From positions 1 through 57,847 of the forward strand of contig NZ_LZZS01000018.1 in NCBI RefSeq assembly GCF_014170335.1: a stretch of DNA of 57,847 nt, in the 5' to 3' direction. The DNA is from Achromobacter sp. UMC46 (GTDB lineage Bacteria > Pseudomonadota > Gammaproteobacteria > Burkholderiales > Burkholderiaceae_B). Position numbers and translations under genes: made by a program. Below, one piece after another: positions 32,879 through 40,569 of this stretch. Under the pieces are notes generated by a model. It was given only the letters and a program-made list of their open reading frames with translations, was not told the DNA's origin and did no database searches. Numbering within the stretch: position 1 is the first letter of the stretch; every line of letters begins with the position of its first letter.

Positions 32879-33928
32879 CTAGTCCTGCCCGGCGGCGCCG
32901 TCCAGCACCTTGCCCTGGCGGACCACGTCTTCGCCGTCCAGCCGCACGATGCAGCCGCGCAGCGGGATGTCGATGTGGCAGGTGGTGGTCCGGCTGCCGC
33001 CCGCCTCGTTGTTCGGGCCCAGCGAGAACAGGAAATTCCCCTCGTACGCCCGCGCATCCATGCCGATGGTGGCCTCGCGGTCGTACAGCCCCAGCGTTGT
33101 CCAGTGCGCGCGCGGTTGCAGGCCCCAGCCGATATGCGATATCGCATACGCCTCGGGGTCCCGGAACGACGCCACGTACTCGCGCAGCAGTTCCGCGTCG
33201 ACCCCGCCTTCGATGCGCGTGGCGAAGCCGTCTTCTACCGTCAGCGTGATCGGCGACCGCACGTACAGTTTCTGCGGCAGCAGGATGTCGCCCGCGTCGA
33301 TGACGATCCTGCCGTTGGCGCCGCGCTCGTTGGGCCAGGTCAGGACAAAGCCGCTGGGCCAGTGGTCCCATCGCCCCGGTTCATCCACGAAGCCGTATTC
33401 GCTGATGGCGGGAAACTCGCCCAACGGGCAGCGCAGGTCGGTGCCCGCGTCCGACACCACGCTCATCTCGCGTGCGGCGCCGATGCGTGCGGCCGCGGCC
33501 TTCACCCGGGTGCGGTCCGCCTCGGAAGGCACCAGCCGCGCCAGCACCTCGGGGGGCTCCACCGCCAGCAGGATCTTGGTGCCGGTGGCGAGGATCTCGT
33601 GCTGCTCCGGTGAAAACAGCAGCGTCATCAGGTCCAGCACCAGATCGCTTTCCTTCAGCGCCGCGATCGCGGGCCTGTTCCCGGTCAGCGGCGTGGTGCC
33701 GAGGTAGGCCAGCGAATCGCGGCTTAACGCCTTTTCGCCGTTGACGGGCGGCAAGTCCAGCCGGTTGACCACCGCCCCCATCGACTGCGCCGCGATCAGC
33801 GCGGTCGACAGCGTCTGGGGGTGCGTCGCGGCGCTGGTCAGCACCGTCACGGACTGGCCGGGCTGTAGTTTGGACAAGGTCAGCACCTGCTGCCAGGCCT
33901 TCACCAGTTCATAGTCGCTTACAGGCAT
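32879..33928 (-). CDS. picD: 2,5-dihydroxypyridine 5,6-dioxygenase (NicX/PicD)
   Basis: A 349-residue iron(II) dioxygenase that opens 2,5-dihydroxypyridine to N-formylmaleamate. It is strongly like NicX: KILLAVEPPEVLARLVPSE, YGFVDEPGRWDHWPSGF and SHIGWGLQPRAHW are shared. The metal ligands of NicX (two His and one Asp) match the histidine in SHIGWG and the His and Asp in CHIDIPL. It shares the fold of M29 aminopeptidases, with which it may be confused. This gene is the key sign of a pyridine-ring pathway. Confidence 0.92.
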   Translation of the reverse strand: MPVSDYELVKAWQQVLTLSKLQPGQSVTVLTSAATHPQTLSTALIAAQSMGAVVNRLDLPPVNGEKALSRDSLAYLGTTPLTGNRPAIAALKESDLVLDLMTLLFSPEQHEILATGTKILLAVEPPEVLARLVPSEADRTRVKAAAARIGAAREMSVVSDAGTDLRCPLGEFPAISEYGFVDEPGRWDHWPSGFVLTWPNERGANGRIVIDAGDILLPQKLYVRSPITLTVEDGFATRIEGGVDAELLREYVASFRDPEAYAISHIGWGLQPRAHWTTLGLYDREATIGMDARAYEGNFLFSLGPNNEAGGSRTTTCHIDIPLRGCIVRLDGEDVVRQGKVLDGAAGQD

Positions 33929-33958
33929 GAGTCTCTCCTTGCTTGAGGGCCCGGCGAT

Positions 33959-34783
33959 TCAGGCCCGCGCCAGCGGCGCACCCAGGAAATCGCCAAAAGC
34001 CGCGTAGAAGCCTTCCTCGTTGTCCCACGGGATCATATGACCCGCCGCGGGCACCCGGTGATGCCGCGTGCCGGGCGCCAGCCGCGCGATTTCGGCCACG
34101 TCCTCCTCCAGCACCACGTCGCCCTTTTCCGCCGTCACCAGCAGAACCGGCACGTCCACAAGCGGCAGGTCGGCATGGATGTCGTCGGTCTGGAAGGCCT
34201 CGAAGCTCTGGACGATGGCGCGCTCGTCGCAGGTGTGCAGCCATTCGGCGCGCAGTTGGCGTTGTGCGTCCGTCCAGGTTGGGCAGAACGCGCGCATGGC
34301 CTCGGCATCCATCCCGTGGCGGGCCTGCGCCATGGAATCGACGTACCAGGGCAGCTTGGCCGGATACGGCCGGCGGCCGGGGCCGGACACCGGCGGGTCG
34401 ACCAGGACCAGGCGGCCAAGGCCCGCCGGCCGGCTCCGGGCCGCGCGCACGCCGATGCGCCCGCCCATGGAATGGCCGACCAGGCTGTAGCGTTCAAGTC
34501 CCAGCGCGTCCGCGAAAGCCAGCACGTCGGCGGCTTGCGCGTCCAGTCCGTAGTCCAGCGCCGCGCCGGCTTCCGACAGGCCGCGTCCGCGCACGTCCAG
34601 GATGTAGGTATCGAACGTCTTGCCGAACCGCTCGCCCACGAAGCCCCAGGTGGCGGCGGGGCTGGTGATGCCCGGCACGATCACGACCGCGTCGCGGCCC
34701 GCCGCGTGGCCGCCGCCGTAGCGCAGGTAGTGCTGGCGGATGCCATTGGCGTGGACATTGCCGCCATAGAGAAATGTGCTCAT
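33959..34783 (-). CDS. picE: N-formylmaleamate deformylase (alpha/beta hydrolase)
   Basis: A 274-residue alpha/beta hydrolase of the NicD/PicE type, releasing formate from N-formylmaleamate to give maleamate. The nucleophile serine is in VGHSMGGRIG, the acid probably in LVDPPVSGPG and the histidine in AAGHMIPWDN. The N-terminus MSTFLYGGNVHANGIRQHYLRYGG matches NicD closely and fixes the ATG at 34783. It follows maleate isomerase after 11 bases and precedes the dioxygenase by 30. Confidence 0.9.
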   Translation of the reverse strand: MSTFLYGGNVHANGIRQHYLRYGGGHAAGRDAVVIVPGITSPAATWGFVGERFGKTFDTYILDVRGRGLSEAGAALDYGLDAQAADVLAFADALGLERYSLVGHSMGGRIGVRAARSRPAGLGRLVLVDPPVSGPGRRPYPAKLPWYVDSMAQARHGMDAEAMRAFCPTWTDAQRQLRAEWLHTCDERAIVQSFEAFQTDDIHADLPLVDVPVLLVTAEKGDVVLEEDVAEIARLAPGTRHHRVPAAGHMIPWDNEEGFYAAFGDFLGAPLARA

Positions 34784-34794
34784 GGCCGTTTTCC

Positions 34795-35547
34795 TCAGTA
34801 GGCGCCCGACAGCAGCGCGCCCGCGCCCGGGACGACCGGTTCCAGATCCAGCGATTTCAGGATGGCGTAGGTCGTGGCCACGGCGGCGGTGATCACCGGC
34901 TTGCCGGTCTGGGCCTCGACTTTGGCGATAGCCGGCAGCGACGGCATCTGCACGCAGGCCGACAACACGATGGCGTCGACATCGCGGGTGTCCATCTGCG
35001 CGACGATCTCCGGCAGCCGCGCCGGGTCGTGGCGCCCGACATCCAGATTGTCCGGAATCTCCAGCGCGCGGTAGTCCACGACCTCGAAGCCTTCGTTGCG
35101 GATGTAGTCCACCACCAGCTCGGTCAAAGGCTTCATGTACGGGGCCACCACCACGATGCGGCGGGCGCCGATTACCTTCAGGGCATCCACCAGCGCCCCC
35201 GCGCTGGTGATCACCGGCGCGTCCGCGCCATTGGCGGCCGTATGCGCCTGCAAACGCTTTTCCGAGACCCGGTGGTAGCCGTGGCCCATCGCCATGATCG
35301 CCACCAGGCAGGCGTAGCCCAGCACGTCCACCCGAGCGTCGCTCAGTTCCACGGCGCACCGGTCGGATTCGCCATCCATCGCCGCCAGTTCCTCCTTCAC
35401 CACCTTCTTCATGCGCATCCGGCTGGAATGGAACGTGAAGCGCTCCGGCCGGATCTGCTGGCGCGCCAGCAGCATCGCGGGGATCTCGGTCTCCATCGTC
35501 GTGTTCGAGCTCGGCACGATCTGGCCGATACGGAAGGGTCTTTGCAT
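34795..35547 (-). CDS. maiA: Maleate cis-trans isomerase (NicE/MaiA)
   Basis: A 250-residue member of the Asp/Glu racemase superfamily converting maleate to fumarate. Nearly the whole NicE pattern is present: IGQIVPSSNTTMETEIPAML, HSSRMRMKKV and ALEIPDNLDVGRHDPARLPE. The two active-site cysteines lie in LGYACLVAIM and LSACVQMPS. It is the second gene of the lower-pathway operon, after the decarboxylase. It completes the route into the citric-acid cycle. Confidence 0.92.
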   Translation of the reverse strand: MQRPFRIGQIVPSSNTTMETEIPAMLLARQQIRPERFTFHSSRMRMKKVVKEELAAMDGESDRCAVELSDARVDVLGYACLVAIMAMGHGYHRVSEKRLQAHTAANGADAPVITSAGALVDALKVIGARRIVVVAPYMKPLTELVVDYIRNEGFEVVDYRALEIPDNLDVGRHDPARLPEIVAQMDTRDVDAIVLSACVQMPSLPAIAKVEAQTGKPVITAAVATTYAILKSLDLEPVVPGAGALLSGAY

Positions 35548-35571
35548 GGTTGCTCCTTTTTTTCCGGGGGA

Positions 35572-36534
35572 TCAGAGTTTGAACAGGCGCCGCGCGTTGC
35601 CGTGGCAGACCAGCTCGCGGGTCGCGTCGTCCATCGGCGTCTGCTCGATGAATTCGGCGGCCAGCACAGTCGATTCGTAGGGATAGTCCACCGAGAACAT
35701 CACCGCCTCGCGGCCCATTTCGGCAATCGCGGCCATCAGCGTGGGAGGCGAACAGACGCCGGACGTGGTGATGACGATGTTGCTGCCCAGGTATTCCGAC
35801 GGCGCGCGCGCCAGCTTGATGCCGTGCGAATAGACCGCGAAGCGGCTGTCGAAGCGCCAGCGCTGGAACGGCAGGCCCTCGCCCATGTGCCCCAGGATCA
35901 GCTTGACGCCGGGAAAGCGGTCGAACACGCCGCCGAACAGCAGCCGCAGCGCATGCGTGGCGGTCTCGACGCCCCAGCCCCACGATGCGCCCACCAGTTC
36001 CGGATGACCCGAATAGGCCTGCGGAATGACATAGGGATCAGTCGGATGCAGGTAGATCGGCACATCCAGTTCCTGCACCTGTTCCCAGAACGGGTCGTAG
36101 GCGCGGTCGTCGTAGTAGACGCCGCCCGTGTGCCCGTTGATCAGCGCGCCTTTGAATCCCAGCTGCTTCACGCAACGCGTGAGCTCCGCCGCAGCGACCA
36201 GGGGGTCGTGCATCGGCACGGTGGCGAAGCCGCCGTACCGGGTCGGATGCCGGGCGATCTGGCTGACGAGGAAATCGTTGTTCTCTTTGGCGCGGTTGAG
36301 CGCCACCGCGGCATCGGCTTCCGCCTGCACGCCGGGGCCCGTCTGCGACAGGATGACGTAGTCGATCCCCGCACGATCCATTTCGCCCAGCCGGACTTCA
36401 TCGAAATCCACCAGCCGCGCCGCTAGGTCGGCCAGCACGGCAGGATCGATATGCTGCGCGAAGCTCTTTGAATAGTCCTTGAATCCGACTGCGGTGTAGT
36501 GCTCCTCGAATGCGATCTTGCGCACTTTGCTCAT
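35572..36534 (-). CDS. picC: Amidohydrolase-family decarboxylase, probable 3,6-dihydroxypicolinate decarboxylase
   Basis: A 320-residue non-oxidative decarboxylase of the amidohydrolase-2 (ACMSD/gamma-resorcylate decarboxylase) type. The metal-binding residues appear as EEH in KIAFEEHYTAV, the histidine in IYLHPTDP, the histidine in LGHMGEGLPF and the aspartate in FSVDYPYES. In Alcaligenes faecalis the same type of gene, picC, turns 3,6-dihydroxypicolinate into 2,5-dihydroxypyridine and heads the operon of dioxygenase, deformylase and amidase, as here. A PicR-type box lies 62 bases before the ATG. Confidence 0.87.
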   Translation of the reverse strand: MSKVRKIAFEEHYTAVGFKDYSKSFAQHIDPAVLADLAARLVDFDEVRLGEMDRAGIDYVILSQTGPGVQAEADAAVALNRAKENNDFLVSQIARHPTRYGGFATVPMHDPLVAAAELTRCVKQLGFKGALINGHTGGVYYDDRAYDPFWEQVQELDVPIYLHPTDPYVIPQAYSGHPELVGASWGWGVETATHALRLLFGGVFDRFPGVKLILGHMGEGLPFQRWRFDSRFAVYSHGIKLARAPSEYLGSNIVITTSGVCSPPTLMAAIAEMGREAVMFSVDYPYESTVLAAEFIEQTPMDDATRELVCHGNARRLFKL

Positions 36535-36595
36535 TCCCCTGCTCCCAGTGTGATGGCGCGGCGCCTGCCCCGCCCCGGCATGTCAGCGACTATTA

Positions 36596-36607
36596 TCAGT
36601 ACGCTGA
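36596..36607 (-). promoter_or_regulatory. PicR-type operator before picC
   Basis: Perfect TCAGTACGCTGA, 62 bases upstream of the picC ATG. On the minus strand it is followed immediately by a TGATAAT that can act as a -10 element. Confidence 0.72.
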
Positions 36608-36685
36608 CTATATGATTGGAACAACCGATATCCGGGGCGGCATTCCCTCGCAAGGGAACCACCCCGCTCAGCCTCCGAATTTACG

Positions 36686-36717
36686 TCAGTATACTGACTT
36701 TATAGTCAGCGTACTGA
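36686..36717. promoter_or_regulatory. Paired PicR-type operators between picC and the XdhC-like gene
   Basis: TCAGTATACTGA (36686-36697) and TCAGCGTACTGA (36706-36717), centres 20 bp apart, in the 351-base gap of the divergent pair. Both are perfect matches, so one or both flanking genes are controlled here. The rest of the gap shows no gene. Confidence 0.75.
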
Positions 36718-36817
36718 CCAATTAGGGAAATCCCGAGGCCGACGCGGCGCCTTCGGATAGGGCGGAAACGGCGCGAAAACAGGTAGGGATAGACACTAGT
36801 GACAGCCGCCTTAATCA

Positions 36818-36829
36818 TCAGTACAGTGA
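36818..36829 (+). promoter_or_regulatory. Imperfect PicR-type box before the XdhC-like gene
   Basis: TCAGTACAGTGA, one base off the palindrome TCAG-N4-CTGA, 57 bases before the XdhC-like ATG. It may be a weaker operator. Confidence 0.45.
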
Positions 36830-36885
36830 GCATAAGCCGTGTCGGCGCCTCTTCGCCGCCGCGGCATTTCCTCTGTGAGAAGCCG

Positions 36886-37875
36886 ATGAACGCCCTGGAT
36901 CTGGACGTACTGCAACTTGCCCGCGACTGGGTCGCCGCGGGCCGCCGCGTGCATTTGGTGACCGTTGTGCAAACCTGGGGCTCGGCGCCGCGGCAAGCAG
37001 GCGCCATGCTGGCGGTGCGCGACGACGGCCGCGTGATCGGGTCGGTGTCCGGCGGCTGCATCGAGGACGATTTGATTGCGCGGGCCCGTTCCGGCGCGCT
37101 GGAAGACGCCCCTGCCCGGCTGACCTACGGCGTCACGCGGGACGAGGCCGCGCGCTTCGGGCTGCCTTGCGGCGGCACGCTGCGCCTGATCAGCGAACGG
37201 CTGCGCGACACGGTGTGGCTGGACCGGGTGCTGGCGTCGATCCGCGAGCATCGCCTGATCCAGCGCACGGTGGACCTGCTGGACGGCCACACGTCGGTAT
37301 CGCCCGCCGGTCCCGCCGACGGCCCCGATTTCGATGGCCGGATGTTCCGCAGCGTTTACGGGCCGCGCTGGCGCTTGCTGATCATCGGCGCGAACCAGAC
37401 GGCCCGCGTGCTGGCGGACGTCGCCGCGACACTGGAGTTCCACGTCACGGTGTGCGATCCGCGCGAAGAGTTCTTCAGCGATTGGAGCGCGTCCCAAGCC
37501 ACGTTGCTGACCAGCATGCCCGACGATGCGGTGCTGGAGATCGGCACCGATGAACGCACTGCGATCGTCGCCGTCACCCATGATCCCAAGCTTGACGACA
37601 TGGCGCTGTTGGAAGCGTTGAAATCCCGCGCGTTCTACGTCGGCGCGCTGGGTTCGCGCGCCAACCAGGAGAAGCGCCGGGAGCGGCTGCGGCTGTTCGA
37701 TCTGGAAGACAACCAGATCGCCCGCCTGCATGGCCCGGTGGGCCTGCGCATCGCCAGCAAAACGCCGGCCGAGATCGCCGTGGCGATCGCCGCCGAGCTG
37801 GTCTGGGTGCGCAATACGCTGGGGGACGGGCAAGCCGCCCGCAGCGTGCCCCAGATGAATGCGCTGAAGGACTGA
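36886..37875 (+). CDS. XdhC/CoxF-like molybdenum-cofactor maturation protein
   Basis: A 329-residue protein of the XdhC family, which binds molybdenum cofactor, helps its sulfuration and inserts it into hydroxylases. The N-terminal XdhC segment (LVTVVQTWGSAPRQAGAMLAV and IGSVSGGCIEDDL) and the C-terminal Rossmann-like domain (LLIIGANQTARVLADVAATLEF, FYVGALGSRANQEKR) are both present. The start at 36886 has better family agreement than the upstream ATG at 36799. Placed between picC and picR with PicR-type boxes upstream, it is probably the dedicated chaperone of the molybdenum hydroxylase encoded at 22.8-27.2 kb. Confidence 0.87.
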   Translation: MNALDLDVLQLARDWVAAGRRVHLVTVVQTWGSAPRQAGAMLAVRDDGRVIGSVSGGCIEDDLIARARSGALEDAPARLTYGVTRDEAARFGLPCGGTLRLISERLRDTVWLDRVLASIREHRLIQRTVDLLDGHTSVSPAGPADGPDFDGRMFRSVYGPRWRLLIIGANQTARVLADVAATLEFHVTVCDPREEFFSDWSASQATLLTSMPDDAVLEIGTDERTAIVAVTHDPKLDDMALLEALKSRAFYVGALGSRANQEKRRERLRLFDLEDNQIARLHGPVGLRIASKTPAEIAVAIAAELVWVRNTLGDGQAARSVPQMNALKD

Positions 37876-37921
37876 AAGCGAAAAGGGGCAGGCGCGCGCC
37901 GGCGGCGCGGCGGCCCCCGCC

Positions 37922-38455
37922 CTACATCGGTTTCAGGGTCGTGCGGCTGTACTGGTTATTGGCTTCAACCAGGGTGGACAGCAACTTCATGAAGATTTCC
38001 TGGTTGCGCGCGGACAAGGGTTCCAGCAGGCGCTGCTGCGCACGGGCCATGCCTTCCTGCAGCAGTCCCATGATGCGCAAGCCTTCGGGGGTGATCACCG
38101 CCTGGCGCGACCGCTTGTCGGTGGGATTGACCCGGCGTTCCACCAGCCCGCGCTCTTGCAGCCGCTTGACGACATCGGCGGTGGTGGTGCGGTCGAGCCC
38201 CAACTCCATGCCGATGGCGGTCTGGTCCAGCCAAGGGCTGAGCGATAGCGCGGTCAGCACGCCGTATTGCACGGGCGTCACGTTCTGCGTCTTGCACTCT
38301 TCGTAGAACATGGCGTAGTGGATCTGGTTCAGGCGCCGCACCAGATAGCCGGGGCGCGACCACAGCACCTGCTTGGCCGGATCGAAGATATTGCTGTCTG
38401 TCTGTTGAGTTGCGACGCGCTTCTGGGACGTCGTCTTTTTCTGTACATCCGGCAC
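37922..38455 (-). CDS. picR: MarR-family repressor of the PicR/NicR/BpsR type
   Basis: A 177-residue MarR regulator with the winged helix QTAIGMELGLDRTTTADVVKRLQERGLVERRVNP. NIFDPAKQVLWSRPGYLVRRLNQIHYAMFYEEC and the end LVEANNQYSRTTLKPM match the NicR/BpsR/PicR group that senses 6-hydroxy pyridine acids. The GTG at 38455 is chosen: the alternative ATG at 38506 lies upstream of an operator and a probable -10 (TATTAT), so it would not be on the transcript. Likely effector: 6-hydroxypicolinate. It probably represses the whole pic locus and itself. Confidence 0.87.
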   Translation of the reverse strand: MPDVQKKTTSQKRVATQQTDSNIFDPAKQVLWSRPGYLVRRLNQIHYAMFYEECKTQNVTPVQYGVLTALSLSPWLDQTAIGMELGLDRTTTADVVKRLQERGLVERRVNPTDKRSRQAVITPEGLRIMGLLQEGMARAQQRLLEPLSARNQEIFMKLLSTLVEANNQYSRTTLKPM

Positions 38456-38475
38456 GTTGGGGCAGCTCCAATTAG

Positions 38476-38487
38476 TTAGTGTACTGA
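38476..38487 (-). promoter_or_regulatory. PicR-type autoregulatory operator
   Basis: TTAGTGTACTGA, which on the coding strand reads TCAGTACACTAA, fitting TCAG-N4-CTNN. It lies 21 bases before the preferred picR start, just downstream of a possible -10 TATTAT. Suggests that the repressor controls its own gene. Confidence 0.62.
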
Positions 38488-38576
38488 GAATAATACCACC
38501 GGCCACTTCGTGTCGAGAGCCTTAGCGCAGCCCATTGAGCGAAATCAAAAGCGGGCCCGCGCGGCGCCGCAAACCC

Positions 38577-39485
38577 CTAGCGCGGATGCGCCGCCAAGTA
38601 CCCTTTCAGGGTCTGCACCAGCGCCGCCGCGGCCGGCGAAAGGCTGCGGTTGCGCGACGTGACCAGGCCGATCGAACGCTCTGCCACCGGCCCGGTCAGC
38701 GGCCGTTGGACGATGGCGGTCTGCGACACCGCGCCCGCCGCGATCTCGGGCAAGGCCGCCACGCCGAAACCGCATTCGACCATCGCCACGATCGTCGTCA
38801 GGTGCTCGGCCTCGAACGCCGGCGCGAAGCGGATGCGGTTCTGCAGGAACGCCCATTCGGTGTACTGCCGCACGCTGCTGGGCTGCACCATCGACACGTG
38901 CGCGGCGCTGGCGGTATCGGCCCAGCGCACCGGCCCGCGCGTCTTGGCGAGCGGGTGCGATTCGGGGATCAGCAACAGGAAGCTGTCGGACAGCAACGGC
39001 ACGTAGTGCAGGTCGGCGTGCTGAGGGTCGGCGGCGGTCAGCGCGAAGTCCACCTCGCCTGCGCGCACCAGGTCGAAGGCGGGGCCCGACAAGGTGTCAC
39101 GAACTTTCAGCGCCACATGCGGATGTGCCTGTCGGTAGGCCATCAGCACGCGCGGCAGCAGCCGAGCCGCCAGCGACGGCAACGCGGCGACCGAGACCTG
39201 GCCTTGCTCGGCGCTGGTGACGCCGCTGACCGCCGCGATCGCGTCGCGGAACGCCACCTGCAAGGTCGCGGCCTGCTGCATGAAGACTTCGCCGGCCGCC
39301 GTCAGCCGCACCGTGCGCGTGGTGCGGTCGAACAGCCGCACGCCCAGGGCCTCTTCGATGCGCTGGACCTGCGTGGACAGCGCCGATTGCGACAGGTGCA
39401 ATTGCGCCGCCGCCTGCCGGAAATTGAGCGTGCGGCCGAGCACCAGCGTGGTGTCGATATCGCGCATCGAAAGATTGATCTGCAT
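38577..39485 (-). CDS. LysR-family transcriptional regulator
   Basis: A 302-residue LysR protein. Helix-turn-helix: LGRTLNFRQAAAQLHLSQSALSTQVQRIEEALGVRLF near the N-terminus; effector domain after residue 90. It is divergent from the dehydrogenase/BKACE pair at 39607, with two short palindromes in the 121-base gap. It probably activates that pair. It is not part of the pic locus, which ends with picR. Confidence 0.88.
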   Translation of the reverse strand: MQINLSMRDIDTTLVLGRTLNFRQAAAQLHLSQSALSTQVQRIEEALGVRLFDRTTRTVRLTAAGEVFMQQAATLQVAFRDAIAAVSGVTSAEQGQVSVAALPSLAARLLPRVLMAYRQAHPHVALKVRDTLSGPAFDLVRAGEVDFALTAADPQHADLHYVPLLSDSFLLLIPESHPLAKTRGPVRWADTASAAHVSMVQPSSVRQYTEWAFLQNRIRFAPAFEAEHLTTIVAMVECGFGVAALPEIAAGAVSQTAIVQRPLTGPVAERSIGLVTSRNRSLSPAAAALVQTLKGYLAAHPR

Positions 39486-39505
39486 GGTGTCTTGTTTGTC
39501 TCTAT

Positions 39506-39554
39506 TGATCTGTTTTACCGATCATTCTATCCAAAAAATCTGATTCATCAATCA
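39506..39554. promoter_or_regulatory. Two palindromes in the LysR/dehydrogenase gap
   Basis: TGATC-N9-GATCA (39506-39524) and TGATTCATCAATCA (39541-39554). Both keep the T-N11-A layout or a close variant of LysR sites, at spacing expected for recognition and activation sites. Confidence 0.5.
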
Positions 39555-39606
39555 AAGCGCCTTCTCTACACTCGCCCCCAACGACGATGCAAGAAAGGAG
39601 CAAACC

Positions 39607-40569
39607 ATGCAGACGGACGCAACAGCGCTGCCCAACCCGGGCGCGGCGCATGCGGTGGTAGTGGGCGGCGGAACGATGGGCGCGGACGTGGCAGTGGTGC
39701 TGACCCGCGCGGCCTGCCGGACGACCGTGATCGAATCCAACGCGGAACGCGCGGCCGGCCTGCCCGCCCGCGTCGCCGAAAACTTGAAGACCATCGGCCG
39801 AGAAGCCAATGCCGCCCTGCTGGCCACCGCGCCCGGCCTGGACGCGGTGGACTGGTCGACCGTGGATCTCGTCATCGAGTGCATCCCTGAACGCCTGGAC
39901 ATCAAGCAGGCGCTGTTCGCGGACCTGGCCAAGCGCGCCCGCCCGGACGCCATCCTGGCCAGCAACAGTTCCAGCTTCCCCATCAGCGCCATCGGCCAGG
40001 GCCTGGAAACACGCGGCCGCATGCTGGGCCTGCACTTCTTCATGCCCGCGCACCTGGTGCCGCTGGTGGAAGTGGTGCTGGGCGAAGCCAGCGACAACGC
40101 CTGCGCGGATTCGCTGATCGCCTTCATGCGCCGCTGCGGCAGCGTGCCGGTGAAAGTCAAGCAGGACCTGCCCGGCTTCCTGGCCAACCGCTTGCAGCAC
40201 GCGCTGTCGCGCGAAGCGTTCGATCTGATCGACCGCGGCATCGCGTCGCCGGAAGACGTGGACGCGGCCGTGCGCTTCGGCTTCGGCTTCCGCTTCCTGG
40301 CGGCCGGCCCCGTCATGCAGCGCGACCACGCGGGCATCGACGTGCACGCCGCCGCGGGCGCGACCATGTATCCGACCTTCTGCAATGCGGACCACCCCGC
40401 GCGCTGCCTGACCGAACGCGCCGCCGACGGCCGCTACGGCATGAAAGCGGGCGAAGGCTTCTACGCCTGGACGCCCGAGACCATCGCCGCCGAGCGCGCC
40501 CGCTACGACCGCCTGCTGCGCGCCGGCCTGGACCTGATCAGCCCCGAACTGCCGGAGATCCAGCCTTGA
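39607..40569 (+). CDS. 3-hydroxyacyl-CoA/carnitine dehydrogenase-like protein
   Basis: A 320-residue NAD-dependent dehydrogenase: Rossmann motif VVVGGGTMGADVAVVL, then ECIPERLDIKQALFADL, SNSSSFPISAIG, the catalytic histidine in GLHFFMPAHLVPLVEVV and the C-terminal PGFLANRLQHALSREA helix. It oxidises a 3-hydroxy acid or its CoA ester. The TTGA overlap with the BKACE gene indicates coupling: a 3-hydroxy compound is oxidised to a beta-keto acid, which BKACE then cleaves with acetyl-CoA. Carnitine is a possible but unproven substrate; the usual thioesterase gene is absent. Confidence 0.85.
   Translation: MQTDATALPNPGAAHAVVVGGGTMGADVAVVLTRAACRTTVIESNAERAAGLPARVAENLKTIGREANAALLATAPGLDAVDWSTVDLVIECIPERLDIKQALFADLAKRARPDAILASNSSSFPISAIGQGLETRGRMLGLHFFMPAHLVPLVEVVLGEASDNACADSLIAFMRRCGSVPVKVKQDLPGFLANRLQHALSREAFDLIDRGIASPEDVDAAVRFGFGFRFLAAGPVMQRDHAGIDVHAAAGATMYPTFCNADHPARCLTERAADGRYGMKAGEGFYAWTPETIAAERARYDRLLRAGLDLISPELPEIQP

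Noticed and set aside
32219..38455. Nicotinate (nic) pathway
   Set aside because: The lower-pathway enzymes are shared with nicotinate degradation, but no NicC-type FAD monooxygenase or NicAB-type hydroxylase is present. The Rieske oxygenase and decarboxylase fit picolinate better.
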